Shown here piece after piece: positions 21,230-32,426 of a stretch of DNA of 64,000 nucleotides. Positions within the stretch are counted from its first letter, which is position 1; each line of letters starts with the position of its first letter. A model generated the notes under the pieces. It worked only from the letters and a program-made list of their open reading frames with translations, did no database searches and was not told the DNA's origin. The stretch is from Xiphydria camelus (taxonomy: Eukaryota > Arthropoda > Insecta > Hymenoptera > Xiphydriidae): positions 19,843,111 to 19,907,110 of the forward strand of contig OY783191.1 of assembly GCA_963678675.1 (NCBI GenBank), written 5' to 3'. A program made the translations under genes and the position numbers.

Positions 21230-22054
21230 TAAGTATTACTGCAGAACGAGTAGGTAAGAAGATTTTTATGAAGACTCATGATTTTTTGACTTGTCATCTC
21301 GTACAGGTGCAACCGAAGAGGATCTAGCTCGTGTCCTGTCCACAAAAAGATGACTCGATGGACATTGGAGAATGTCAGACTTGTCACCGAGCGCCTATAT
21401 CCCACGGTACATTAATTGCAATACGCATTTCTCCTTTCAACTAGTCCAGCTTTAAATAACTTTTACTTCTTTCAAGCTAAAACCTTGGCTAATAACCTTT
21501 TTTGAACTGTTTGTGGTAGGTGGCAACGATTGATAATAGCGACTCGTCGTAAACAAGTTCGTCTATTAAAACTAAAAAGCAATTCGGTGTACCGAACTAC
21601 TACTGCGATAATGTACCCGAGCTCACGGTCTTTTCTGCGATTAACATTAACGTAATCGTGATTATGCTCAGGTGATGGGTGTTCCAAAAGAGGTAATGTT
21701 GATACTAAACATCGGATGCTCTTTAAGCTGACTTGCTAGTGTATGCTTTGCAACTGGAACATCATCGCAGGAATAATTTGTCTACGATTAGTCACAATCA
21801 TTGATCGCTGCCCCCTACGACGAACAGTTTGTACAAGGTAAATACTTTGAAAGAAGTGAAAGTTATTTAAAGCAGGAATAATTGAAACGAAAAGCGCATA
21901 TTGCAATAAATGTACCGTGGGTAATAGGCGCTCGGTGACAAGTCTGATATTCTCCGATGTCCATCGAGTCATCTTTTTACGGACAGGACACGAGCTAGGT
22001 CCTCTTCGGTTGCACCTGTACGAGATGACATGTCAGAGTCTGCAGTAATACTTA
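21230..22054. mobile_element. Palindromic module F, copy 1
   Basis: 825 bp with inverted ends TAAGTATTACTGCAG / CTGCAGTAATACTTA and arms of ~240 bp (CTCGTACAGGTGCAACCGAAG; GACTCGATGGACATTGGAG). The centre is unique, with two short minus-strand frames (71 and 78 codons) that match no family. It sits exactly between inverted E arms. Copy 2 is 44,357-45,188. Confidence 0.75.
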
Positions 22055-22372
22055 ATGAGATAAAAGTGTGGTACATGTACACTTCACGTTTGACAGGTCG
22101 GTATATAAATTCGAACTTGGAATAGTATAATACGAAAGAGGGACTATATCGATCAAGAAAAAATAAGGGATACAATAAAATTGGATTACAATAATGGAGT
22201 AACTACTTTAAACACTTGGGGAAACTCACCGAAGGAACCCGAATAATTATCTTGTATCACTTGTACACTTGATTTCGAGGTTACATGCATGATTTGACAG
22301 CTACCGGGAGATCAGGGGGGCCTTTCTCGAGTCACTCGTATCTTTGCGTGCACGCAACTCAGCGAAGAGACC
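22055..22372. repeat. E arm and unassigned flank
   Basis: 22,055-22,210 is the closing E arm of the palindrome that contains F. 22,210-22,372 is unique apart from its duplicate at 45,480-45,645 and carries no gene. Confidence 0.6.
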
Positions 22373-22485
22373 AATCAGGTTTAAGTATTCCGTTGCGGCG
22401 GGGGTCCTGATTGGTCTACTCGCTAAGAAACGTATATGCATCTTTGCGAGTAGACCAATCAGGACCCCCACCACAACGGAATACT
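22373..22485. mobile_element. ~113-bp hairpin
   Basis: AAGTATTCCGTTGCGGCGG ... GTAGACCAATCAGGACCCCC pairs over ~45 bp around an AAACGTATATGCAT loop. Duplicated at 45,646-45,758. Short hairpin MITE. Confidence 0.75.
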
Positions 22486-22486
22486 T

Positions 22487-22662
22487 GATCTGCAACAGTT
22501 AATAGATGATTTTTATTCGCATTGGCATGTTTATGATGATATTTGCAATGAATGTTCTACTCGGATTGAAATGAGTCGTAAGGTCAGCATCGAAGCTGTA
22601 AATGATGTAGTAATAATTACATTAAATTTATTTCTGTCTAAGGGCGAAATTTCAGCGGTGCA
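22487..22662 (+). pseudogene. Ubiquitin-hydrolase-like fragment, uninterrupted copy
   Basis: One open frame: LQQLIDDFYSHWHVYDDICN, then ECSTRIEMSRK, then VVIITLNLFLSKGEISAVH. It shares its sequence with 45,760-45,851 plus 47,774-47,856, but has no insertion after MSR-K, so it gives the empty site for the 1.9-kb element. Homology stops at 22,662 and an unrelated sequence starts (TGTTACGTCCC). See 45,760-48,104 for the reason to think of a ubiquitin C-terminal hydrolase. Confidence 0.45.
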
Positions 22663-22663
22663 T

Positions 22664-22953
22664 GTGTTACGTCCCAATAGCAACTCAATTTAATATTTTC
22701 TCAGGTGCACCTATTCGAACTAACTTATTACCCACCAATCTATTTTTTCACACTATACAGCTTAGTCTGGCAGGAACAGCGACTCTATTGTCTAGCGTTA
22801 ACAGCTCATTCATTTCGTTCTCACCACGGCCCGGCCTAAACAGCGAGTGTGAATAACTACGGATGTTTAGTCTACCGTATGTCCCACTCTGTACGCGGGC
22901 CAGTTTGAAGTTACCTTCGGGGAGGCTTGGTCGGTACTTGAGTCATTTAATAC
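22664..22953. other. Possible LTR start, then a fragment of palindrome A
   Basis: 22,664 begins TGTTACGTCCC, similar to the start of many Gypsy LTRs in insects, but no matching end is found. 22,874-22,951 is the outer arm of palindrome A (ACCGTATGTCCCACT ... CATTTAATACC). Confidence 0.4.
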
Positions 22954-23121
22954 CCCCGATAGCCAAGTTTTGTCACTACGAGCGCACTGTGCCGTCACGC
23001 GGTGGAGTTAGGAAACATCACAGTGACCTTATCGTGCGTGCCCCCGCGGACGTCACAGTGGCGACACGGAGTGGCGACGGCGAGTGAGTTTACTGTGACT
23101 GCACAGCGATCGTAACTACCG

Positions 23122-23335
23122 TACACCCGTGCTCACGAAATCTGTCGCTGGTGACTTTTTTTAAACCTTATTTTTAAACGTACTAACCAGTGAACAATTA
23201 ATTCTCATGCCCTCATTAGCTACGGTGACGTCTACTCTCGTTAATGAAAGCACGAGGATTGATTAATCATTGGTTAGTACGTTTAAAAATAACATTTAAA
23301 AAAAGTCACCAGCGACAGATTCCGTGAGCCCGGGT
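23122..23335. mobile_element. MITE D (214-bp palindrome)
   Basis: TACACCCGTGCTCACGAAA and CTGTCGCTGGTGAC pair with GTCACCAGCGACAG and GAGCCCGGGTGTA; the stem continues through TTTAAACGTACTAACCA. It abuts palindrome B1. Confidence 0.75.
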
Positions 23336-23708
23336 GTATGTATCATGCCAAATTGAACAAGCAGATATACCGACACTGCCGAAACTTTACCGACGGTCAA
23401 GGATTTTATAGTTAGAGTTGGCTTGAGAAGAGTGCGCTGTGTGTGCTGCGTGAGAGCGAAAAGTGTCAAACGTCTGATTTCCCGATAGCTGTCAATTCGG
23501 AAAATCGAAGTATTGAATAATAGATGAAACACTTCGATCTCTTGAATTAACAGCTATCGGGAAATCAGACGTTTGACACTTTTCGTTCTCACGCAGCACA
23601 CACAGCGCACTCTTCTCAAGCCAACTCTAACTATAAAATTCTTGACCGTCGGTAAAGCTTCGGCAATGTCGGTATATCTGCTTGTTTAATTTGGCATGAT
23701 ACATACGG
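23336..23708. mobile_element. Palindrome B, copy 1 (mariner-type MITE)
   Basis: ~373-bp palindrome with arms starting GTATGTATCATGCCAAATT, then ACCGACGGTCAAG, then TTAGAGTTGGCTTGAGAAG, down to a loop near 23,520. Orientation of the slightly asymmetric centre is opposite to copy 2. Confidence 0.85.
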
Positions 23709-23821
23709 TACAACAGCACTGTACAGTAACGCGGTGCGCTTTCAAAATAAAATTGTCGGTATGTAGATTTTGCAAAAAAGGAACGCACACAGTGACTTTA
23801 CCCGCCTAGAGGTGTCGCTTC

Positions 23822-23945
23822 TTCTTTTTTTTTTTCCGTGCCCCACCGGGATTTGAACCTGCGATCTTTGGAATATCCTAGGCCAGATGCCTCGAGACTG
23901 GGAAACGTTTTCGCATTACGCCACCAACTCTTCGAGAGATGTTGG
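23822..23945 (-). mobile_element. tRNA-derived SINE
   Basis: Read on the minus strand: a box A-like GGTGGCGTAATGCG, then a box B GGTTCAAATCCC, then GGTGGGGCACGG and an A-rich tail. It matches the SINE at 40,875-40,983. The acceptor stem does not close, so it is not a tRNA gene. Confidence 0.65.
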
Positions 23946-24269
23946 TCGACTCCAGTCATATATAGAAACCGGACATGACAGTGACTGCTCTCGAAGGTTC
24001 TCGTTAAATTTTCTAAAATAATTTGATATGTTCTTTTTCAAAACAGTAGCGATTATGATAATTATCCATTCACTATTTATAGTAGAATATTCGTCAAGAA
24101 TCATGTTAAAGTTAACCATTAGCGCCAAGCGTCTTATGTATAGGACGGCTATTTGGAATGTTTTTCTCATAACCTCTGAGTAACAAATCATGCAATTTTC
24201 GTAAAGAAAATGCACCAGAAATTAATTTGGGCTTTAATGGGTTAAGTTCACGATGGAATTTTTGTATTA

Positions 24270-25185
24270 TTAGGTGTTGGAATTAATTTGTAGCGTCGAT
24301 CTTAACAATACCGTATGTATCATGCCAAATTAAACAAGCAGATATACCGACATTGCCGAAACTTTACCGACGGTCAAGAATTTTATAGTTAGAGTTGGCT
24401 TGAGAAGAGTGCGCTGTGTGTGCTGCGTGAGAGCGAAAAGTGTCAAACGTCTGATTTCCCGATAGCTGTTAATTCAATAGATCGAAGTGTTTCGTCTATT
24501 ATTCAATACTTCGATTTTCCGAATTGACAGCTATCGGGAAATCAGACGTTTGACACTTTTCGCTCTCACGCAGCACACAAAGCGCACTCTTCTCAAGCCA
24601 ACTCTAACTATAAAATTCTTGACCGTCGGTAAAGTTTCGGCAATGTCGGTAATTCTGCTTGTTTAATTTGGCATGATACATACGGTAAATGGCACGCAGG
24701 TAGTACAGTATTTCGTTGTTACCGACAGTAATGTAATATCGTAAAAACATCACAATTTAATTGTAAGAATTCTTTATACATAAGTGTTTGACATGAGTCT
24801 TGATGGACTAATGCCTCCAAATCATTATCATCAAATTTATTCGGCTCCTTGTCATCCAAGTCGAAATCACCAGCTTTAAAACGTGCAAACCACTTCCGAC
24901 GCGTTTGCTCGCAGCTAGAGCATGTACACTTCCACTAAATACGTAGCTGCACTTTTGTTCATATTAAAATAATAAAGCAAAACTCCCCGCAAGAACACGT
25001 TATTCGGCACAAATTTTGATATATTCAATAAATTATTATAAAATGTTGTTATTTATGATTTGAAAAAAGGTTATGTACCAACCAAGTTGGGAGTTGACTT
25101 ATCACCAGTAGGAAAACGTCTTAAAAGTTTGGGCATGATCATATCGTTTCATTAAAAAACGCTACGAATTAATTCCAACACCTAA
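24270..25185 (-). mobile_element. Deleted mariner element, split by palindrome B2
   Basis: Inverted ends TTAGGTGTTGGAATTAATT / AATTAATTCCAACACCTAA next to TA. Without the 375-bp B2 insertion it matches the 537-bp mariner remnant at 40,003-40,539. The remains of the transposase N-terminus are on the minus strand. Confidence 0.75.
24311..24685. mobile_element. Palindrome B, copy 2 (TA duplication proven)
   Basis: 375 bp from CCGTATGTATCATGCC to GGCATGATACATACGG, with TA on both sides. The uninterrupted site (GCCATTTATTGTTAAG) is seen three times in the tandem array at 40.5, 42.2 and 43.97 kb, which confirms a TA target duplication. Confidence 0.9.
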
Positions 25186-25413
25186 TATATAATTTTTAAT
25201 TTTTATTGAACAATTTGGATTTTTTAAAAGATTAAGTCACAGTGGCGTCACAGTTACGTCACCCAGTGACAATCACTCCGTGGCATCCCAGTAACGTATG
25301 AGTAACGTCACTCGGTGACAATCACGCGGTGGCGGCACAGTGAAGCTCCCGTGCCAACACGGCGTGCTGCCACCGCGTGACGCTCGGGTGAAAGTCACGC
25401 TTGGCTATCGGGG

Positions 25414-25570
25414 ACCGGTAGAAGTCGAGTCGGTAGTTATAGTTGGTGTCAATTCGGGTGATCGAAGCGTCTAACTTCGAAATTATGAGCTTGTGAATAA
25501 TGGAAATTACTCACCATTATTCACAAATTCATAATTTCGAGGTTAGACGCTTCGATCTCCCGAATTGATA
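25414..25570. mobile_element. Palindrome A, copy 2, interrupted
   Basis: Left and right arms of A from ACCGGTAGAAGTCG to CCCGAATTGATA. The rest of the right arm (TACCAACTCTA) resumes at 31,841 beyond the 6.3-kb transposon that landed in it. Confidence 0.8.
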
Positions 25571-26257
25571 CCCAGATAGCAAAGTGGCGCCACCGTGACT
25601 GCACACTGCTTTCACGCGGTGTATTCGAGTGCATGCACTGGGGTGTCCATCTGTCTGTGCACCGTGAAGCCACGCTGCAGTCACGCAGTGTGAGCACCGA
25701 GTGGAAGCACTGTGGCGTAACAGGGTGACTCCACAGTGCTTGTACTGTGAGATGATGGTGTAGACCCAGTGGCTTCGCTGTGAAGTTATCATATGGACTA
25801 CAGGGATGTATTCTAATAAAATATTTATATTAAAAAACAACATTTCTTTTACTATTCCATTTATTAAATGAACATATTGTAGCTGGAGATCCCAATATTA
25901 ACATATCAAAATGTATTATCCGTCAATTCCCGGGAAAATTTATAATTAATTAAAAACTATCGAAGTTTTGGCCCTAAGCCACTTTATAGTATAGTCTTAT
26001 TAGATATTCGCGAAACAATTTATTAGTGTCAGGATAAAACCGGTACCAATCGATAGGAAAAAATCTCCTGAATGACATATAGAAATGGGTAATCTTCAAA
26101 TTGACGAGAAATAATGTAATTAATTAAAAACTACCTGTCAAAATCACATGCCAACAAATCGCGAAGCTATATTTTTTCTGTAACCAATTTCATAAATAAA
26201 AATATCCCAATGTACAGGAGAAAATTCTTTACAAGTTTCAAGTCGGAACTTATTATA

Positions 26258-26422
26258 CATATCGATACCTTACTTTGAAAACCTCATAAGTGCAATTTTG
26301 GACAAAAATGCCATTTATAGCTTACTGCGTTAAGATTTAAAATCTGAACACACAGTAAGCTATAAATGGCATTTTTGTCAAAAATTGCACTTACGAGGTT
26401 TTCAAAGTAAGGTATCGATATG
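26258..26422. repeat. 165-bp hairpin
   Basis: CATATCGATACCTTAC...GCCATTTATAGCTTA pairs with TAAGCTATAAATGGC...GTAAGGTATCGATATG. Repeated in copy 2 at about 35,327-35,490. Confidence 0.8.
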
Positions 26423-26959
26423 TAATTCAAATTGGCTTAAATCGATCAGCTGATCGTTACGCGACGCTCCTTTATTACGCGTGCAACTAACGGAGGAAAG
26501 CGCGTTCCGCAATCTATTCAAATTTATACTCTTTTTCCTGGGCATCCTAGATTTACTCGATCAAAAAAATGAAGCTACCAATTTGTAGCGGGGAAAATTT
26601 ACTATGAAATTGATGCAAGAACCTACTTGACAAAATGCACGGTTAATTTATAATAATTTTTTGAAAGTCCCGGTGTACGAAAGTACAATAAGCTGCGCAT
26701 GTCGCGTTTTACGTGGTCGCCATGAGAACAGCTGATTGCTTGGCGAAACATGCTCAGGGGTGCTATTCTCGACGCGTGGGAAATGCTTTTCGTGGACGAA
26801 ATATTTTTCGTTAACGGACGTAAAATTTCGTCGATCACTTTCGTTAACGATTCGAATATCCCTTCCAAGATAGATCTCGTCAACGAAATTAATTTTCTCA
26901 CACGAAAAATGTGTTTACATCCTTTATAGCGACGTCTTCTTTTTAGAATCTCGTTTAAT

Positions 26960-29128
26960 AGGTGCCCATACACACAGAGGTCGAACTGTCGGTTTGGAAC
27001 GGCAGTTCGAACCGTCGGGTCGATCCGTCGGTTTTAACCGTCGTCGTCCACTAACGCAGAATAGAAACCCGCGGGTAAAACTGACAGGCCGGCCGGCCGC
27101 AAAACTGCAGATCGACCCGTAGTGTCGACCGACAGTAGACGGGCTGAGAAAATCGATTTTGTTGCGCTTGTACTTTATAAGTGTACGATTTTAATTCTTC
27201 TTTTTTTAAAATACTCGGAAAAATATATAGAACAAATGTGACATAAAGCCAAAGTTTGCTTTTTAATTTTTAATACAAATGTATTTTTTGTACGGCTTTT
27301 TCTTTAAATATCTCGAAAACTATTGACAAGTTATCGAGACATGCTCCGGAAAAAATTTAGAGAATTTCAAGATGAAACGATTGGTTTTTATCTCATTTTG
27401 TTACGATGAATAGTTCTCGAGATATTGAATTTTATATATAAATACGCGCCGTAGCGCCCGCGCGCTCTTGTAAACAAATGCCTCTAACTTCACTAAAAAT
27501 TGGTATTTTTCGATGATTTTTGTTTTGTTTTAAAAGTAATGAAATATTGCAATCATCAGAAACAAAAATTTGTCAATTTTTTCGGGTTTACGCCAGAGCA
27601 TCAAAGTGCATTTACACGTTTTAATAGCGAAAAAGGTTTTTTTCGTAGAAAATTCAATGTACTCCTTTTTTAAATACTCACTTGATATAAACATAATTTT
27701 CAAAATTATTAGTTTACCAAAATAATTGAGTATTGCTTCGTTTCGGAGTCGAGAAGCTCGAGTTTAGCGTTTCCCGCAGGTGCGACAAGGATAACGCGAC
27801 GTGAGTTCATGCGTCAGAGAGATAATCTCAATCTCGTATAGAATGAAATCGTTGAAAATAGCAATTAAACCTCGGTTTTTTATAATGTCACGTCATGGAC
27901 AACTAGATTTACTACTAACTATCAATTCGGGGAAAACAATAGGGATCATCGATACACTCAGGACATTTTATATCGCAAAAGAATATTCTGTTCCTACTAA
28001 CCTTTCTTTGTCCTTCGATCTCTCTCTCTCTCTTCCTCCTCCTGTCGGCCGTGGGATCCTTGCTCCGAGGGGTGGATCGAAAGGGGTGCGCTCTCTCCTT
28101 GATCACTCACTTTAGGTAGCACGACAGGGATAGAAATTGAGGTTTCCACAAATCACAGTCTCGGAACTTCTTTATTTAGTACAGAACACGCGTTACTCGA
28201 GGAAAAAGACAAAAGACCAAAAGCTAAAAGGCAAAAGGCAAAAGGCTCTGCCGGTGTCCAGGATTCTCCTTATATATGCCGTTAGACTTCGTCCCGGGTG
28301 GGGATCCTTCCTGATGTTGAAAAGGGGAAGGAGAAGGAATGCGTTGAATCATGGAGCTTCTTCCTGTCAGCGGCTCACCGATGATCTCTTGGCGTCTTGT
28401 TTTTCGCTGGTGCATTTCCTTTAATGCTACGCAGGTGGCACGTGTAGGTTTTCGCGCCTTCGCCTTGCGCGAGGGTTCGTGTTACTCGCGGTGCAGTTTT
28501 GGATCGGTGCGGAGTCGGCATTCCGGTCTTCGTAGCGGGCTTGCTCGTCGCTATTTGATTCCTCTTATTCTATCGCTTTACTCGCCGCTGCGTTTTATTC
28601 CATGAAAACGGCTACGTTAGGACGTTACAATAACTTTTACTAATTTTAGTTATAATACTAATCAACAGAAAAATTACGTTCAAGTTGGACACAAAACGTG
28701 ACCGATGAAAAAAAAAATGTTGGAAGATTTAATAATTTATTTTACTATTTTTTAAAGAATTAAGGCTTTATAAAATTGCAAGAGGTTATTAAAAGTAATG
28801 AATTATATCTAAGGATATTCTGAAATTAATAATCTTCATCATCGTTTTGCATGAGAGAGACCGGTGAATTACTATTACATACTTCTTCCCTGTAATAATA
28901 ATTATATTTTCATGTTCAATATCGTTAGCGGTACGAACCGACGTTCCGTCTGTCGTGCTAAAACGCATGTTAGTGGACGGCGGCAGTTTTTCCCGTCGGT
29001 CTGGACTGACGGGTCAGCCTGACGGTTCGATCTGGCGCGTCGCGCGCCCACTAACTGAAAGGTAAAACTGCCGGTTCGAACCGCGCCGTTCCAAACCGAC
29101 AGTTCGACCTCTGTGTGTATGGGCACCT
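26960..29128. mobile_element. 2169-bp element with AGGTGCCCATACAC ends
   Basis: Inverted ends AGGTGCCCATACACACAG (26,960) and CTGTGTGTATGGGCACCT (29,128). Imperfect arms of ~200 bp contain tandem CGAACTGTCGGTT / GACGGTTCGA words. Copy 2 of the host transposon has the empty site (CTCGTTTAATCACTTAG), giving an AAT or TAAT duplication. The ends resemble Harbinger elements elsewhere in the window (AGGTCCAGATACACATG; GGGGCCCATACACTG). No transposase; a solo LTR sits inside. Confidence 0.7.
27886..28629. mobile_element. Solo LTR, 744 bp (ATAA duplication)
   Basis: Starts TGTCACGTC and ends GACGTTACA, i.e. TG...CA with a short inverted repeat, as in Gypsy LTRs. ATAA is duplicated at 27,882-27,885 and 28,630-28,633. 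No internal retroelement sequence lies beside it, so it is probably what remains after recombination between two LTRs. Confidence 0.65.
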
Positions 29129-29792
29129 AATCACTTAGCAACGACCCGTCGCATCGGCCCACCACCTCGTCATGCAACTCACCGGCATACAAATACCAAA
29201 CAACATTCGTTGACGAAAACAGCGAGAACGACGAATGACAATTTCGTCAACGAAAAAAGTAATTTCGTTAACGAAGGAGTTTCGTATGGGAAAAAATTCC
29301 GTGTACAAAATTTCTCAAACGAAATAATAATTCCGTTCACGAAATCGTTTCTGACGTGTCGAGAATTGCCCCCCAGGGGCAATTGCGTTTTGGTTGAGAA
29401 ATTTTGTACGCGAAATGTTTTCCCATACGCGCGAAACTCCTTCGCTAACGAAATTACTTTTTTCGTTGACGAAAGTGTCATTCGTCGTTCTCGCTGTTTT
29501 CGTCAACGAATGGGTTTGGTATTTGTCCGAGGCGGTGGGCCGATGCGACGGGTCGTTGCTAAGTGATTAAACGAGATTCTAAAAAGAAGACGTCGCTAAG
29601 GGATGTAAACACATTTTTCGTGTGAGAAAATTAATTTCATTGACGAGATCTATCTTGGAAGGAATTTTCGAATCGTTAACGAAAGTGATCGACGAAACTT
29701 TAAATCCGTTAACGAAAAATATCTCGTCCACGAAAAGCATTTCCCACGCGTCGAGAATAGCTCCCCTGAAATTACTTTCGTACACCGTGTTC

Positions 29793-30790
29793 ATTTTCCG
29801 CATGTCTCCCTTGAGCTTCTCCATCACCACGAATATCCTCTCCGGCGTCTCGAACATCCTCTCGAGATTAACGACTCCGCTGTGGGACAGATTCTGCAGG
29901 ATGGCTACTTCGTTCTTGAGCTGGGCCTTTTGCTCGGTGGTAAAACGCAGCTTGTCGATCACCTTTATCGCCATCGCGCGGCCGGTCTTGCGATGAACTC
30001 CGCCGTAGATGATATCAAATTAACCCGAGCCAAGAACTTCGTCCGGGAAGATGTGATAGAGCTGCGACATGTCGGTTACGCGTTCCTCTGGCTCGGTTGT
30101 CGACTGCTCCTACCGACCTGTGGAAAACGACGCGTGTTTTTCGGTATAGCGTCGGTACGCGTTCGCGCGCACACTCGCGAGCTCTGAACGTACTTGCCGA
30201 TCCGGAGGTGACGGGCATCAATGCCTGCCTGATATTCGTTTTCCAGGTCCTCGCCAAGTGAGCGCCAACGCCACTTTCCGGCGGTGGAAGCTGACCACTA
30301 GCACCTCCATAGAGGGGATCTTCGGCAACGTAGTAATCGACGTTGGCCGTTCTCAATTCGAAACAATGCATCGTGCCTGGAAGGAGAGAACGCGCGCGTT
30401 GTACATCGACTAAACGCGCACAGACAATTTCTAACGATATACATATGTACTCACGAGAATGTTGTTCCCTGGCGGCGGCGACGACTAGAATTTCAGCCAA
30501 CGGAATCTCTTTGAAGTACTTGGAACTGCTGTCGCTTTGGAACAGAATTATGGCCTTTGTGTCCAATCGCCAGTAGTGTCTCTTCCTCTGAAAACACGCG
30601 CGCCTTAATGATGGGGGAAGCGAAACCGAATCAGCGCCACGTCGTCAACCTACCATCGGATCGCGATTCGTCGAGTGCACCATCCATCCTTCCTTCAGGA
30701 TCTTGGAGCCGCGTCGTTTCATGTGCTTGGCGCTTTGAACTATTCACATCAGCGGTATATTGTTACTCGGCGATGAGCTGCACCTGCGTT
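29793..30790 (-). pseudogene. PKD: Captured protein kinase D fragment with introns, copy 1
   Basis: Four minus-strand exon pieces with clear splice signals: ~30,782-30,654 (linker, SNNIPLM then GSKILKEGWMVHS), 30,597-30,455 and 30,376-30,194 (PH domain: [46 protein letters not shown]), and 30,117-~29,793 ([44 protein letters not shown]). Introns run GTAGGT...TTTTCAG, GTGAGT...CTTCCAG and GTACGT...CCACAG. This is the order found in animal protein kinase D, from just before the PH domain to the hinge of the kinase N-lobe. It is dead: TGA after NNIPLM, TAG after the third intron, and TAA in the glycine loop (GSG-stop-F). The catalytic loop and C-lobe are absent. Because introns are present it was captured as DNA. 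Confidence 0.85.
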
Positions 30791-30894
30791 ATCGCGTACG
30801 AGGTACCAAGTGTGACGGAGGGAGTGATGGAGAAGAAAAAAAGATAAAGTATCGCAAGTGTCGAGATACGACGTTGATTGAATAATTACCTCGA

Positions 30895-31440
30895 TGGTCT
30901 GGAATTTTGAAATTCGTCGGAAGATGCGTCGTCATGGCACGGAACGAGGTCCTATGGAAATATCATACGCCTAAAACGATTCTTAGTGCGCTTTCCTCGT
31001 GTTTCCTTGTGTTTATGCGATTAGAGGGGGGATGATGACAGGTTGGCTTATTGTCACTTCGCTGTAGACTCCCAGCATAGCTCGGTCGTTCGCAAGGGCC
31101 TCTTCGGTGTCCCGGAGCTCCCGAGGCGGTTTCTCGCGAGGGTCGCTCGTTTGGTGTTCCTCTGCTGGCCTTTGCGGTCTTTCGTCAACCGACGCTATGT
31201 AGCGGCGGCCATGATGGCGTTCGTGCCACGAGGGAACTCGATACGACAGACTTCGTAATCGTCGAATACTGCTTAAACGCCGGCCTCGCCGCACTTCCAT
31301 TTCACTTATTCGCACTGCTCCGTGAACACCACCATGCACTTTTTATCGCACTCACTCGCGAAAAACCCGACTAAAGTTCCGAATTTCGTAGGAGCGATCC
31401 GCCACACGTCCGCACTGCTCGACCACCGAACCTTTAAATT
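30895..31440 (-). other. Second coding-like stretch in the capturing transposon
   Basis: Minus strand 31,339-31,013 is open for 108 codons (EMEVRRGRRL, then VPSWHERHHGRRY). A second frame reads FDDYEVCRIEFPRGTNAIM. Both recur in copy 2 at 39,176-38,889. GC and codon composition resemble the PKD exons rather than the AT-rich left half, so it may be another captured host piece, possibly a 5' exon. I cannot identify the gene. Confidence 0.35.
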
Positions 31441-31855
31441 ATTTAATTACGAACACGCGTGTTCCCTGCGTATTAAAATGATTGAGTTAACCCCCGTACT
31501 AAAATCTTGAAATTTGCGTAAAACTATGTTGGCGTGCCGCGGGAGCTGCGTGTTCCGCAGCGAATTCATTAATTCGTTAACAATTTTGTGAAGACAGTGA
31601 ATTTACCGATATTCATGGTCGGTAAATTTACGAAGTGTGCACGTCGAAAAGGCACCGTGACTGCACTGAGTGTAACCACTGTGTCTTTATCCTGTGAACC
31701 ACTCCGTGTGCTCACTGTGTAGCCACGGTGCTTTTAGTTTGTGTACGCCACGCGATCACGCCACGGTGAGACCACAGTGGTGCCACTACGTGGCAGCACT
31801 GCGTGCGGCTAGCGTGTAAATCCACGCTTTGCTGTCGGGGTACCAACTCTACCTA

Positions 31856-32230
31856 CCGTATGTATCATGCCAAATTAAACAAGTAGAATTACCGACATTG
31901 CCGAAACTTTACCGACGGTCAAGAATTTTATAGTTAGAGTTGGCTTGAGAAGAGTGCGCTGTGTGTGCTGCGTGAGAGCGAAAAGTGTCAAACGTCTGAT
32001 TTCCCGATAGCTGTCAATTCGGAAAATCGAAGTATTGAATAATAGACGAAACACTTCGATCTATTGAATTAACAGCTATCGGGAAATTAGACGTTTGACA
32101 CTTTTCGCTCTCACGCAGCACACACAGCGCACTCTTCTCAAGCCAACTCTAACTATAAAATTCTTGACCGTCGGTAAAGTTTCGGCAATGTCGGTATATC
32201 TGCTTGTTTAATTTGGCATGATACATACGC
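31856..32230. mobile_element. Palindrome B, copy 3
   Basis: 375 bp, CCGTATGTATCATGCC to GGCATGATACATACGC, next to TA. It abuts the stub of palindrome A copy 2 (31,841-31,855). Confidence 0.85.
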
Positions 32231-32426
32231 TATAACTACCGACTTGACTTCTACCGGTATTAAATGTTTCGATTACCGACCAAGCCTCCTTAAAGGTAAC
32301 TTTCAAACTGGCCCGTACAGAGTGCCCCGATAGCCAAGTTTTGTCACTACGAGCGTACTGTGCCGTCACGCGGTGGAGTTAGGAAACATCACAGTGACCT
32401 TATCGTGCGTGACCACCGTATGCCTA
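32231..32426. repeat. Fragments of palindrome A and of a CCCCGATAGC end
   Basis: 32,236-32,324 is an inverted outer arm of A (ACCGACCAAGCCTCC; CAAACTGGCCCGTACAGAG). 32,325-32,424 is a truncated transposon end (CCCCGATAGCCAAG; TCACTACGAGCG; CACGCGGTGG). Confidence 0.7.

Larger units (their letters stand above)
22954..25413 (-). mobile_element. CCCCGATAGC transposon carrying a SINE, mariner and MITEs
   Basis: Ends CCCCGATAGCCAAG and CTTGGCTATCGGGG. The 2 bp AC is duplicated (22,952-22,953 and 25,414-25,415), deduced from the intact palindrome A sequence AATACCGGTAG. It is the reverse complement of the unit at 39,775-41,257, enlarged by MITE D, palindrome B twice and other insertions. The last few hundred bp at each end are rich in GTGAC, CACGCGGTG and CACTGTG words. 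No transposase gene of its own. Confidence 0.75.
26756..29767. repeat. Inverted-repeat module with TTCGTTAACGAA words, split
   Basis: AGGGGTGCTATTCTCGACG at 26,756 pairs with CGTCGAGAATAGCTCCCCT at 29,767, and ~200-bp arms follow. The uninterrupted form is 35,823-36,660 in copy 2. Many self-complementary words of the TTCGTTAACGAA and TTCGTCAACGAA type lie inside. Here the left arm is cut by the 2169-bp element. Confidence 0.7.
25571..31840 (-). mobile_element. Gene-capturing CCCCGAYAGC transposon, copy 1
   Basis: Ends CCCAGATAGCAAAGTG (25,571) and GCTTTGCTGTCGGGG (31,840), with TA on both sides. It carries an AT-rich left part, a 165-bp hairpin (26,258-26,422), an inverted-repeat module built on TTCGTTAACGAA words (26,756-29,767) and a captured piece of protein kinase D (minus strand, 29,793-30,790). 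The right end is rich in CACTGTG/CCACGGTG words. A 2169-bp element is inserted at 26,960; without it the length is ~4.1 kb, the same as copy 2 (34,605-39,714). No transposase is recognisable, so it must have been moved by an enzyme encoded elsewhere. Confidence 0.8.

Noticed and set aside
29210..29566. 118-codon plus-strand frame (again at 36,103-36,459)
   Set aside because: Translates the inverted TTCGTTAACGAA module; open on both strands because of the repeat.
30557..30847. 96-codon plus-strand frame (again at 38,433-38,723)
   Set aside because: Shadow of the captured protein kinase D exons on the other strand.
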